A model generated the notes under the pieces. That model was not told the DNA's origin and searched no databases. It saw only the letters and a program-made list of their open reading frames with translations. DNA of 64,000 bases from Sanghuangporus weigelae (Eukaryota > Basidiomycota > Agaricomycetes > Hymenochaetales > Hymenochaetaceae), in NCBI GenBank assembly GCA_033182465.1, contig CP137325.1, positions 1,054,001 through 1,118,000 of the forward strand. Direction: 5' to 3'. Made by a program: the position numbers and the translations under genes. Shown one piece after another: positions 20,859 through 29,799 of this stretch. The number at the start of each line of letters is the position of its first letter. Positions within the stretch are counted from its first letter, which is position 1.

Positions 20859-23032
20859 GTTGAGTGCTTCTTCTGTCCTGAGCCAATATTCGAAGTTGTC
20901 ATTCATGAATCGTTGGAATACTGCAGGTGAGTTCTTCATTCCAAACATCATGACCTTTGGCTTGTAGACTGCATTGCCAACTCGGAATGCTGCCTTCCAC
21001 TCGTCTCCTTCTCGGATTCGCAGGTTGTTGTAACCTGATCGCATGTCAAGTGTAAAGAAGAACTTTCCTTTCTCCAGTTTCTCTGGGAGAACACTCATGA
21101 TCGGTATCGGGTATGGATCTGATACTGTCGTGTCGTTGATGTCTCGGTAATCGGTTACTGCTCGTGCTCCTCCGTCTTTCTTTCCTACAAAGAAGACTGG
21201 TGCTGCTACCGGACATGGTTCATGTGGTTGCACCTTTTCAATCCATCCTTTGTCAAGTAACTCTTTGACATAAGCATCGAGTGCTGCCTGCTCTTCTCGT
21301 GTGAGCTTGATAATAGGCCTTGGTTTCGGTAATGGTACTCCTTCTTTGAGGTTAATCGCCATATCCCATTTCGTATGCTTGGGTAACCTTCTTGACTTGT
21401 CAGGATCAAAGACATCTGCGTAGTCTTCTATTTCCTTTGGTAGGAGTTTTCGCCAATCTCGTTTCTGTGTTCCTAGTAATCCTTCTGCAGCTGCCTTTTG
21501 TTGAGAATACTGCTGGGATACTGAACTCGCTTTGTTCAGAGGCTGTGAGACTTGGTTCTGCTGCCTTGGTGACCAATTTCGATTGATGTCTAGCTCTAGC
21601 TTTGCAGCGAGCTCTTCCTTTCTGGTAAGGGTAGCTGGTTGGTTGGTCGTCCTAAGACTTTCAATGTCTTCTGGCTCTATATCGTGCATAGGAGTGTCTT
21701 CTGTTGTCTCCTGCTCGTCTTGCATCTCGATATCGCTTTCGTTGTCTGCCCATCTTGTACGCTTCGGTGTGGGACTAGCTCCTCGCATTAACGATGCCGT
21801 TCTCGGTCGTATAATGCCTGCCACTGGCTTCTCTGGGTACCGTGTCTTTCGTGGTCGTATCCTATACTTCATGCCCGGGTTTTCTTCTGGTGATGGCCAG
21901 AGTTCTTCATCTTCCGGCATGTTTTGCCTCAGTGGGTGTATCTTCTGTGGTGGTTGTTTCTTCCAACGTTTCGGAGAGTCGTTTATTTCCTCCTGTTCGT
22001 CTAGGCTATGCTTGTCTGTTACATCTTGTGTTTCACCTTCGGATGTCTGGTACAGTTGCCGTGCTGGGATCGTCCGTCTCGGTATGTGCCTTGGTCGTCG
22101 TTGCACTATACTCGTTCCTTGTGGTGCCTGTTTCTTCCATCGCTTGGGAGTGTAGTTTATTTCCTCCTCATCTCGATGATGCTTGTTTGCCGTTTCCTGT
22201 TGTGGCTGTTTCGTTGCAGAGTCTGGTATATTTTCCGTGCTCGGACTCTTCACTTCTGGCGTCTGTTTTGCCTGTTCCAGTCTTGGTGTTGCTGGTCTGG
22301 TTTCCGGCTTCGCTTGTGGCTTCGTTTCGTGAGAGTGTCCGTTGTTGTCTCTCCTTGGCGCAAATATTATTCCTGGTGCTCCAGAGTGTCGATAGTTGTC
22401 TCTGTCCTGAGCCTGTTGCTTCGTGTTACGCCTAGGTCTTGTCTTGTCAGGTTTGCCTTTCGTTTGCCGTTTCCGTTTGCGCTTCCTGTGCCTTCGCTTC
22501 TTGGTAGCTCGTATGACGTTGAGCTCGAATGGTATCGAATTACCATTCCGATTCCATACTTGATTCTTCCAATCAATTTCGGGATTGACTTTGGCCAAAT
22601 AGTCAATTCCTAGGATCACTTGATCCTGTCCTGTGGTTGCTACTGCCAACGTTTGTGGCTGCGGTTTAGGTCCATCAAAAATTAATGTGTAGACCTCGTG
22701 CGTGATTGCTCCTCCTTGGTTGGGACTTCCATCCGCATTATTCAAAGGTCGAGGGTGATCAAGCCTCTTTTTGAATAGGCTGTAGTGTCGTACCAAGTTG
22801 GGGTGTATCGTGCTGCATGTAGCTCCGGAATCGATTAACGCTTTGACTGCTAGGGTCTTTGTTCCAACCTTCACTCGAATAGGTAATCGGGGATGCAATG
22901 CTTGTATTGGCAATCGCTTATTGTACATCGCTTCACTGGGGTTGAACCCAGGAGGTTTGAAACACTGGTTGTTGAAACCTTTCTCGTCACCCTTGTCACA
23001 CTCACATCGCGCAGTCTCGTTCGATGGAGGTC

Positions 23033-24121
23033 TTAATCTTTTCCCTGTTGCTCTTTACTTGCTAGGGATTTGCGAATGTTGTTTCGGTATTCTTCGTCAT
23101 GCTTGCAAGTCCATCCTGCTGATTCGTCGCCTTTAGCCCATGCTACATGATCGTAGTGGACTGGCCTTCGGCAGTGTGGATCGGGACATGTTTCCTTGAA
23201 ATCGATTGTTCGTGTTGTCATCGTCCTCCGTTTTACACCATTAGTCTTCTTCGGCCGCTTCGAGGAAGAACCCTTTTGCTTCCTTGGTGCCTTGCACTCC
23301 TTTGCGTAATGTCCTGACTTTTCACAGTTGTAGCATTTGCCTCCCTTCTTCGGCAAGCCTCGGAGTGCATCTACATCCATGGCGTCTGGATCTCGTTTCG
23401 TTGTTTGTACTGGTGGTCGGAAAGATGACTGTCCGTTCGATTTGAATCTCGGGGTGTATGTTTGACTGCCCATGAGCCTTTGCCTGGCGTCAGAGTTTGC
23501 TAGGTTGCTTGTCCATTCCATCCATGCATCGAGGTCGTTCTTCTCGAAAGCGTCGGGTTGTACAGATTCGACTCGTCGTTTGACCCACATGTCTAGTCCT
23601 TTGACATAGATGTACTTGAGCATCTGCTTATCCATCGTGTCTGGTGCTCGTGCTTTGAGTCGTCGGAATTCGTCGTTGTACGCCCTAATGCTTGCTCCTT
23701 TCTGCTGGATGCATAGTAGTTGGAATAGGGCTTCCTGTTCTCCAATGATCGGATGTCCTGCTCGGATCCTCATCCAGTTCAGCATGTCCTTGAGTGATGC
23801 GAACATTCCATTTGTCGCAGCGATAATCGCAGGTACTGGTTTCAGTTTCCCATTGGCATCGAATGATGTTAGGGTATTCTTCTCTGCAAACCAATCGTAG
23901 CTGTCGCCTTCTAGTGCCGCAAATAGGCTCTTTGCGATCTCCTCCTCATCCTTGACTCCATGCTGTGCCAGCTTCGAGATACATCGACTAATCCACAGAT
24001 CAATATCTTCGCTTCGCTTGCCATAGTACTTCGGAAGCTTGATGCTGTGTTTAGAGAGTTGTGTCTGAAGAGTCTGTAGTTGCTGCTCCAGTGCTTGCAC
24101 CTTCTGGTCGGTTGTCGACAT
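23033..24121 (-). CDS. gag: gag (capsid and nucleocapsid), 362 aa
   Basis: Structural protein of the virus-like particle. A short N-terminal coiled coil (QKVQALEQQLQTLQTQLS) precedes a gypsy capsid fold (IKLPKYYGKRSEDIDLWI ... FAALEGDSYDWFAE ... IRAYNDEFRRLKARAP). One CCHC knuckle CYNCEKSGHYAKEC lies near residue 265. A second C/H-rich cluster (CPDPHCRRPVHYDH ... WTCKHDEEY) at the C-terminus is unusual. The last codons contain the proposed slippery heptamer and the stop is TAA at 23033. The ATG lies inside the end of ORF B, overlapping 71 nt in another frame. Confidence 0.9.
   Translation of the reverse strand: MSTTDQKVQALEQQLQTLQTQLSKHSIKLPKYYGKRSEDIDLWISRCISKLAQHGVKDEEEIAKSLFAALEGDSYDWFAEKNTLTSFDANGKLKPVPAIIAATNGMFASLKDMLNWMRIRAGHPIIGEQEALFQLLCIQQKGASIRAYNDEFRRLKARAPDTMDKQMLKYIYVKGLDMWVKRRVESVQPDAFEKNDLDAWMEWTSNLANSDARQRLMGSQTYTPRFKSNGQSSFRPPVQTTKRDPDAMDVDALRGLPKKGGKCYNCEKSGHYAKECKAPRKQKGSSSKRPKKTNGVKRRTMTTRTIDFKETCPDPHCRRPVHYDHVAWAKGDESAGWTCKHDEEYRNNIRKSLASKEQQGKD
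23039..23045 (-). promoter_or_regulatory. Putative -1 ribosomal frameshift site GGGAAAA
   Basis: On the coding strand the gag frame reads CAG GGA AAA GAT TAA. G_GGA_AAA fits the X_XXY_YYZ rule, lies one codon before the gag stop, and the -1 frame is open from here through the whole pol region to the TAG at 20856. No other continuous way to join gag and pol is visible. Confidence 0.7.
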
Positions 24122-25085
24122 GATCGTAAGTGCTTATGGGCACTGCTGGTGGTGAATAGGATGGTGGTGGTGGATTCTCTGGCGCTTGGGTTGCTACTGA
24201 ACCACTTGCTGGTACTGCAGGTACTGTTGGTACTTGGATGATAACCGTTCGAGGTGGGGTTCTGAGTAAGAATGGCCTTCGTGATGCTTCTTCGTCTGAG
24301 GACACTGATTCGTCAGAACTCTGTTCCTGTTGGGCTCTCTCTCTTGGTAGAAAGTATTCCCAGCGTTGTGCTGCCTGAGCTACTTCTCGAATTCGTTGAG
24401 CGTGTTCGAGTATGTTCCTTGAGGTAGTTTCGGTTGTCTGTACCGATATGAGTATAGCTGCGTAGGTGCGTTGACTCGACTCGATTGTTTGTCCTAGTTG
24501 GAGTAGGGCTTCTCGCAGGTTATGGATGTCTTGAACAATCCTTGGTTGATCTAGAGCTGTCCTGTTAAGCTCTCCGACTCTCGTCTCGATCGTCTGTAGT
24601 TGTTGTTCCTGAGCAGTAATCCTGTTTCGGATAGCGTTGAGCTCTCGGTCAAGTACTCCGTTTCCGTCTATGACCCGTTGATTGAGTGCTCCTGCTGCTC
24701 GATCCAATTCCAGAGTATATCTCTCTAGAGCTGCTACCTGTGCTCCAATTCTTCGAGTAGTTGTTTCGAGTGCTTCGAATCGATCTCCTACTGCTGTCGC
24801 GTATGCTCCGGTTGGTAGACTGTTTGACTGCCCCGTGTTTGCAGTTCGTTCTTCCAGTCTTTCAACCCTTTCTTGTAGCCTTCTGATCACTGGTGGATAC
24901 AATATGCTGTGGTTCGTTGTCGCGTATAGTATGTCGTGATCGCTTTCCAGACTACGTAGCCTGTTGGTGATATGTTGAACTCGTTCGTCGAGGGATCTAG
25001 GTGTGAACCTCGTTTGATTATCGTTCGCCCGTTCGTTCGTTCGATGACCGTTACTTCTGTTGTTGGCGTTTCCTGATCGGTTCAT
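24051..25085 (-). CDS. ORF B, 344-aa coiled-coil protein upstream of gag
   Basis: Begins at an ATGA that overlaps the stop of ORF A and ends inside gag. Asn/Arg-rich N-terminus, then several heptad-repeat helices (RLQERVERLEER, ALETTTRRIGAQVAALERY, RITAQEQQLQTIETRV) over residues ~30-230, a basic/acidic Ser linker (SSDESVSSDEEASRR), and a Pro-rich tail with PPPPSYSPP, which resembles PPxY late-domain context. Perhaps an accessory or extended matrix-like Gag; this is inference. Confidence 0.65.
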   Translation of the reverse strand: MNRSGNANNRSNGHRTNERANDNQTRFTPRSLDERVQHITNRLRSLESDHDILYATTNHSILYPPVIRRLQERVERLEERTANTGQSNSLPTGAYATAVGDRFEALETTTRRIGAQVAALERYTLELDRAAGALNQRVIDGNGVLDRELNAIRNRITAQEQQLQTIETRVGELNRTALDQPRIVQDIHNLREALLQLGQTIESSQRTYAAILISVQTTETTSRNILEHAQRIREVAQAAQRWEYFLPRERAQQEQSSDESVSSDEEASRRPFLLRTPPRTVIIQVPTVPAVPASGSVATQAPENPPPPSYSPPAVPISTYDHVDNRPEGASTGAATTDSSDTTL

Positions 25086-25423
25086 GAACTTCGTTTCTCG
25101 CCTGATGCTTCAGGGTTATTGTTCCTTGGTGCTGTTAACCAAGTAGTTCCTTTCTCGTCGAATGTAGCAATAGTGGAAGGGACTGCTGCTACTTTCGTGG
25201 TTGTTGTTTGCGTGCTCCCAACTGCAGGGCTACCAGATGCCTTTGCTATTAGGTACACTTCGTCGTTGTAGGGGTTATGATAGTAGATATGTGATTTAAG
25301 TGAATCGGGTTTGTCGTTCTCCAGGATGTGCACTTGTCCTGAGGATTCGATATGGGTACTAGTCTCGAAACTAGTGACGTCGATAGGGACTTGAGGTCGA
25401 CGGTCCTCGCCTCGATAAAACAC
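25082..25423 (-). CDS. ORF A, 113 aa, first ORF of the gypsy element
   Basis: Lies ~60 bp after the 5' LTR. Polar, no recognised domain (MFYRGEDRRPQVPIDV ... EASGEKRSS). Its TGA overlaps the ATG of ORF B (ATGA), the arrangement used for termination-reinitiation. Confidence 0.5.
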   Translation of the reverse strand: MFYRGEDRRPQVPIDVTSFETSTHIESSGQVHILENDKPDSLKSHIYYHNPYNDEVYLIAKASGSPAVGSTQTTTTKVAAVPSTIATFDEKGTTWLTAPRNNNPEASGEKRSS

Positions 25424-25467
25424 TAGCCAAGAACCTTGCCCGTGAGAGGTGGTGATAAAACTAGCGA

Positions 25468-25484
25468 GTGATCTTTCGATCCAA
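25468..25484 (-). other. Primer-binding site
   Basis: Directly downstream of the 5' LTR, minus strand, TTGGATCGAAAGATCA. The TGG start fits pairing with the CCA end of a tRNA; the tRNA was not identified. Confidence 0.55.
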
Positions 25485-26996
25485 TGTTAGGGAGTAGGCC
25501 CGGGGTTACACCGGTTTGATCCTTTTGCCTAAGCAGCGGTGTGTTGTGCAGAGGTGATCTTATCTACCCACGTCTGGCTGTACCACGCGGTCCCTTACTA
25601 GCCTTCCTAGTCGCGGTCCGAGTTATGGATGCTTTCAGATACGAGGTAATAGTAAAGCAGATTGGGATTTCCAAGAGGCGTGATAGTACAAAGCACACAG
25701 TAATAGCTCGCTGTAGGGCAAGCTTTACACCAGTGTGTTAAGAGGATCGAAAGATGGGGAAATGAGGGCCTAATCCTACAACTATTTATGCTCCCAGATA
25801 TTCCATTTTCCGTCCTATTTCTTACTCATCCTGTCTCCACTTTACTCCACTTTCCTCCACCATTACATCTGTTCCTTTGTCATCCTGCTGCGCTTCGCTC
25901 CACTTTGCTCCAATCTTTGTAAGGTCGTCTCCACTATGACAGAATTCTTTGGAGTTGCTGACTGAGACAATAGAGGTGGTGCTCCGATATGGAATGCTCC
26001 ACTGTCAGTACTCCATAACGATGTCATTGCCGTCATTGAGTGGCATCTTTGCTCTTGGAGCGATGTAGGCTGCTCGGTATGTGATTCTTCGGAATTCATC
26101 TCGAGGTCCAGCGAGGGTAAGCATAACTCGCACGTCAGTGTTAAGATGTCGGGTCGGTGTAGAGTATGGTCCAAGGCATATCATGAACTGCATAAGCTCT
26201 GCTGGTGGGTTCTGCTGGGTTCTGGTGACTAGCCATGCTTTGCCTTCGTATCGTATATCGCGAATGTAGCACCATATCCTTCGTTGTATAAGGAGTTGTA
26301 ATTGCTTGGTTTCCAGGTTCGCATCTCTCGGTAAATAAAGGTTTGCCTGTATCGTAGATGCTGGACATGGTGTGTGCAACTCCGGTCTATACCATCCAAT
26401 CATTCTCCAAGTTATCGGGTTCGCAGTTCGAGGGGTCCGAGTTGTGATCGTGAGTTCCTCTCGTTTCTTGGGTACTATTGGGCTTGGTGGATTGGAATGC
26501 ATTGTATCCTGAAGGTGTCGCTCGGTTTCGATGTGACAGTCACGCGTACCAACCGTTGCCGTGCATACTAAGTAGTATACTTCATAAAGGACCATGTAAA
26601 CTCGTGCACAGACTTGACAGTGCTGAAATGCCAGTGAGGTCTCCATAAACCTTATTAGCCTTTAGCCTTTTAGCGTTTAGGCTTTAGTAGTTGTGCTTCT
26701 GGACTTCTAAGAAGTTTGATCGCTTCTTTTGATCGAGGTCGCTCTGGTTGCTTGGTCGGCGGCGTTAGAGTGGTAGTCCGCGGTAATAGGCGGTCGGCGG
26801 TGTTAGCTGTTAGCGGGATTACGTATCCGCTTCGGTGCTTCTAGCGCTCGGGTGGTAACGGGTTACTGTTGCCTAGGCCGCTCGATTGCTTGGGCCTTTG
26901 ATAGCTGGCTTGGTTACCGGTCGCGTTTGGAAAGCTGATCGTGTAGATCTGTTGATCGTGTCGATCCTGATGCGAGTTTTTGAGCGGATCCTTTCA
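25485..26996 (-). repeat. 5' LTR of the 12.3-kb gypsy element
   Basis: 1512 bp, same ends and length as 14707-16218, in element orientation the upstream LTR. Promoter signals were not pinned down. Confidence 0.95.
26005..26646 (-). CDS. ORF inside the 5' LTR, 213 aa (identical copy)
   Basis: Translation identical to the ORF at 15227-15868. In this copy it precedes gag in the sense direction, so a transcript starting in the upstream part of the LTR could express it. Confidence 0.5.
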   Translation of the reverse strand: METSLAFQHCQVCARVYMVLYEVYYLVCTATVGTRDCHIETERHLQDTMHSNPPSPIVPKKREELTITTRTPRTANPITWRMIGWYRPELHTPCPASTIQANLYLPRDANLETKQLQLLIQRRIWCYIRDIRYEGKAWLVTRTQQNPPAELMQFMICLGPYSTPTRHLNTDVRVMLTLAGPRDEFRRITYRAAYIAPRAKMPLNDGNDIVMEY

Positions 26997-27235
26997 TCGC
27001 CCTCTTGACAATCGGTGACACCGTCGCTCTCCTGGTAATCGGCGACACCGCCGCTCTCCTGGGAATCGACAGCACCATCGCCCTCTTGACAATCGGCGAC
27101 ACCGTCGCTCTCCTGGTAACCGGCGACACCGTCGCTCTCCTGGTAATCGGCGACACCGTCGCTCTCCTGGTAATCGGCGGCACCGTCGCTCTACTAGTAA
27201 TTGCCGCCGCTCGCAGGACTCGACAGCGCCGTCGC
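26997..27235. repeat. 27-bp minisatellite, about 8 units
   Basis: Head-to-tail units of consensus TCGCTCTCCTGGTAATCGGC plus GACACCG, with variants (CCCTCTTGACAATCGG). The unit is 27 bp, so no frame shifts between units: the plus strand reads a 9-residue repeat GDTVALLVI and the minus strand is also open (26914-27183). Partial units lie left of the gypsy element at 14640-14706, so the element split this array. Confidence 0.9.
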
Positions 27236-29159
27236 TCTACTACTTATTCGCGACGCCGACATCTTGACTCGTCGGCGGCTCTGTCTCGTACATTATCGGC
27301 GGCGCCCCCTCTATACGCGGATCATACCATAGCCCTTACGATTGAGCTCTCCCCACGACTGAGCGCGCATCCCGATCGGCAGCAGTGCTTCCGGTGTAGC
27401 GCACTGGCTCCTCCTGTGCCAGTACACTCATACTATGGCTCCCTCTTACTGCAGATACCATATCCCAGCACTGCCGACACCTGAGAGTGTGAGGGCACAC
27501 TCCTATTGCACTCGGGACATCATTTGAGCACGTATCCATTGATTCCAGCACACGTACTGTACTGCGGCGCCCTCCTATGACCCAAATCGATCCGCCGATG
27601 GCTCCCCGACACTCAGACAGGTCCACCGACAGCTCCTACCCAGCACCAGGCACTATAGGACACATCCCCCAGTGACTACATGCCACCGATCTTATGATTT
27701 ATCATACGTACAGCCTTGCGGCGACTCTGGATGCCTCCGAGTCGGCCCCCCTTGGCGCCGATCAATGCGGCGGACACTCAGACATCCTCAGGTACCCTCG
27801 CCGACGCCTCCTACAGCTTATCAAGCAGTCCCCCATTGTCTAGGGAGCTATATATTGTCATATGTGCTTACATGCCTCATTACGATGTATCTGCCACCAG
27901 TCCGGCAGTCCCCCACAGCACTGCCGCTCCGGCCACTCATATTAGTCACTAGGGATCGCCCACACTCTGTATTGAGTGCCGCCGATGCATCGGACACCTC
28001 AGGGACATCGGCTGATGCGCCCTTTGTCTCATATACGCAATATCAGCCTCCGATCATCGGTTCCGATGTTTCCCGACTTCCCCCCAACGCGGCGACCCCC
28101 ATTAGACCATGTATGGAAGGTAGGCATGTGGTACATCGGCGTGCCAAGCCACCGACTCGCGCCGCCAAGCCCAACTCCGCCGGCGCCCGTGTTATTGCAG
28201 ATACTTAATATTTCATGTGATTGGATGCCCCCCTCACGTTGCCGCTCTCAGATTTCACCTGGGCGCTCCGGCAGCGGCCCTTGGTGACCCAGATGACTCA
28301 GGAGATGTTGTCAGACAGTAGGATGTGTCGGCGACAGCAGTAGAGTATATATAGAGCTTATACTAGCTTGTAGACGAAAGGATTCCAAGCCTAGCAAGGA
28401 TTCCAAGAGCATGTACCAGACCGAGGGCCAGAGTTCGAGATATCCCTCACTCTGAGTCTCCCCTCATGTACTGAGCCTCCCCCTTGACTATATACTATCC
28501 TTGACATCTCCTCTTGTTTGACTCCACATTCTACTTGCCTTCGCCGCCTCCGGTACGCCTCTGCCGCTCTGACGTTCAGTGATCTGGCGCCCCTCTATTC
28601 GACGTCGGCGACCCTTCGGCGACCCAGGCTTCCTATCAGACTCCTCTGCGGCACCCTTTCCAGCCTTTCACTCCAGTTTATCCCATATATTGATCTTATA
28701 CGGTCGTTTCCTTTCATCTATCGCGTTTACGCTACTGCGGCGGATTCCTGCGGCCTCCCCCTCAGTCCGGCACCCCTCTATTCGACGTCGGCGGCCATCC
28801 GACGACCCAGGCATCCTATCAGACGACCCAGCGGCGCCTTCTCCAGCCACTCACTCCATTTTATCCTTTATATTCATCTTATACACTTCATACCTTCCTG
28901 TGGCCGAGTTTATACCACGTCGGCAGCCCCCTGTGATCCCCCCTCTCAAGCGGCGGTCCTGTTCTCCTATTCCCTTTATCCAGCGGCATCCCTAGACCCA
29001 TCCATTACGTCTCCGACGGTTCCTGGCACCTGCCGGGTAGTAGGTCTTTGAGAGTCTGATAGCGTCGGCATCCCATTTTTGGAGGTCCCTTCATACATTC
29101 AGCACCCTTAGTAGGACGGACATCTGTAGCACCTTCAGATACGACACCGCTGACCGACA
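27236..29159. repeat. Non-coding repeat modules (LTR/leader-like)
   Basis: Pro/Ser-coding low-complexity frames here are unlikely to be genes. 27260-28060 recurs inverted at 42670-43400, and 28130-29090 recurs inverted twice, at 37680-38760 and 40140-41170. A TATATATAG box at 28347 is followed by a transcript-start-like region. I interpret this as remains of non-autonomous LTR elements. Confidence 0.65.
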
Positions 29160-29799
29160 GCGTGTTCCGATCGGTTTCACTGGTTTCGCCCGTAACCCAG
29201 TTACTTAGCACGCCGCGTGCTTTCGGTCTCGTAACACCTTCCCCTCACCACTGTCGTCGGAAAAGGACACCATATTATCCCTTTCCATCACCGTAAAGTC
29301 CCTCCGTCTCCTGTATCATGTTAGGGTCGCTCAGTTACCATCCCCGTCCTTCATATCGCGTTTCGAATTGTTACGCCGCGTTCCGACACTTTAGACTTCG
29401 AGTGAGATCGGCTGCCGTCGCTTCCCAGTGAGTTAGCACGGCCGATTAGTCACGTTCGAGTTGGTGGTTCGACTAGCGTAGCCTTAGTTAGATTAGTTCT
29501 CGTGCCTTGTGAAAGTCGGCTTTAGTCCAGAGCTCGCAGTTGAGCCGGAGAGTCGATTTAGCCTTTGCACCGCCACCATCAATCTCGGGAGAAGCCCATC
29601 CTCGGGATCCATTCCTCGAGCGCTTCCCACGCGTTCCTCAGCCCTCATACAACCCTTCTCTCGTATATTCCATTATCCCTTCATTTCCACTTGCCTCTGG
29701 TCTAGGTGTATCTCTCTGCTAACTACTCAAAGGTATTCTAAGGCAGCCCCTCGAACTTTATACTCCCTGTCCGGTATCAGAACGCACAAAGGAGATTCA
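29160..29799 (-). repeat. Truncated 3' LTR of gypsy element 2
   Basis: 640 bp matching the last 639 bp of the LTR at 33119-34631, ending AGATTCA. The other 870 bp are missing on the left. RT sequence abuts the LTR directly, with no polypurine tract. Confidence 0.8.

Larger units (their letters stand above)
20856..23045 (-). pseudogene. pol: pol, upstream part (protease and RT fingers/palm)
   Basis: The frame is open from the -1 frameshift site (23045) to the TAG; the first ATG is at 22928. Aspartic protease lies near the start (LIDSGATCSTI, then ILGIDYL and NPEIDW), followed by a long basic/Pro/Gln-rich linker (~150-440), then RT with [45 protein letters not shown] and MFGMKNSPAVFQRFMND, ending just before the missing Tyr. 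The linker is much longer than usual for fungal gypsy pol. The downstream half is 18450-20855. Confidence 0.88.
14707..26996 (-). mobile_element. 12.3-kb Ty3/gypsy chromovirus with accessory ORFs
   Basis: Complete LTR retrotransposon in minus orientation. The two LTRs (25485-26996 as 5' LTR, 14707-16218 as 3' LTR) are both 1512 bp and look identical, with TG...CA ends and a 5-bp target duplication TCGCC at 14702-14706 and 26997-27001. In element order it holds: PBS; ORF A (113 aa); ORF B (344 aa, coiled coil); gag with a CCHC knuckle; pol (PR-RT-RNaseH-IN-chromodomain) with an internal TAG; ORF X (358 aa); an antisense spliced gene; PPT; 3' LTR. Each LTR also contains a 213-aa ORF. A solo LTR of the same family is at 44041-45550. 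Most fungal chromoviruses known to me are 5-7 kb with gag-pol only, so this one is unusually large. Confidence 0.93.

Noticed and set aside
21532-22613. Long plus-strand frames opposite pol
   Set aside because: They are shadows of the low-complexity Pro/Gln/Arg linker of the pol ORF.
26997-27235. Repeat array as a CRISPR-like structure
   Set aside because: Units follow each other without spacers and the genome is eukaryotic; it is a minisatellite.
28518-29051. Ser/Pro-rich plus-strand frames in the repeat modules
   Set aside because: The frame is not preserved in the inverted copies at 37.7 and 40.2 kb, so it is not under coding constraint.
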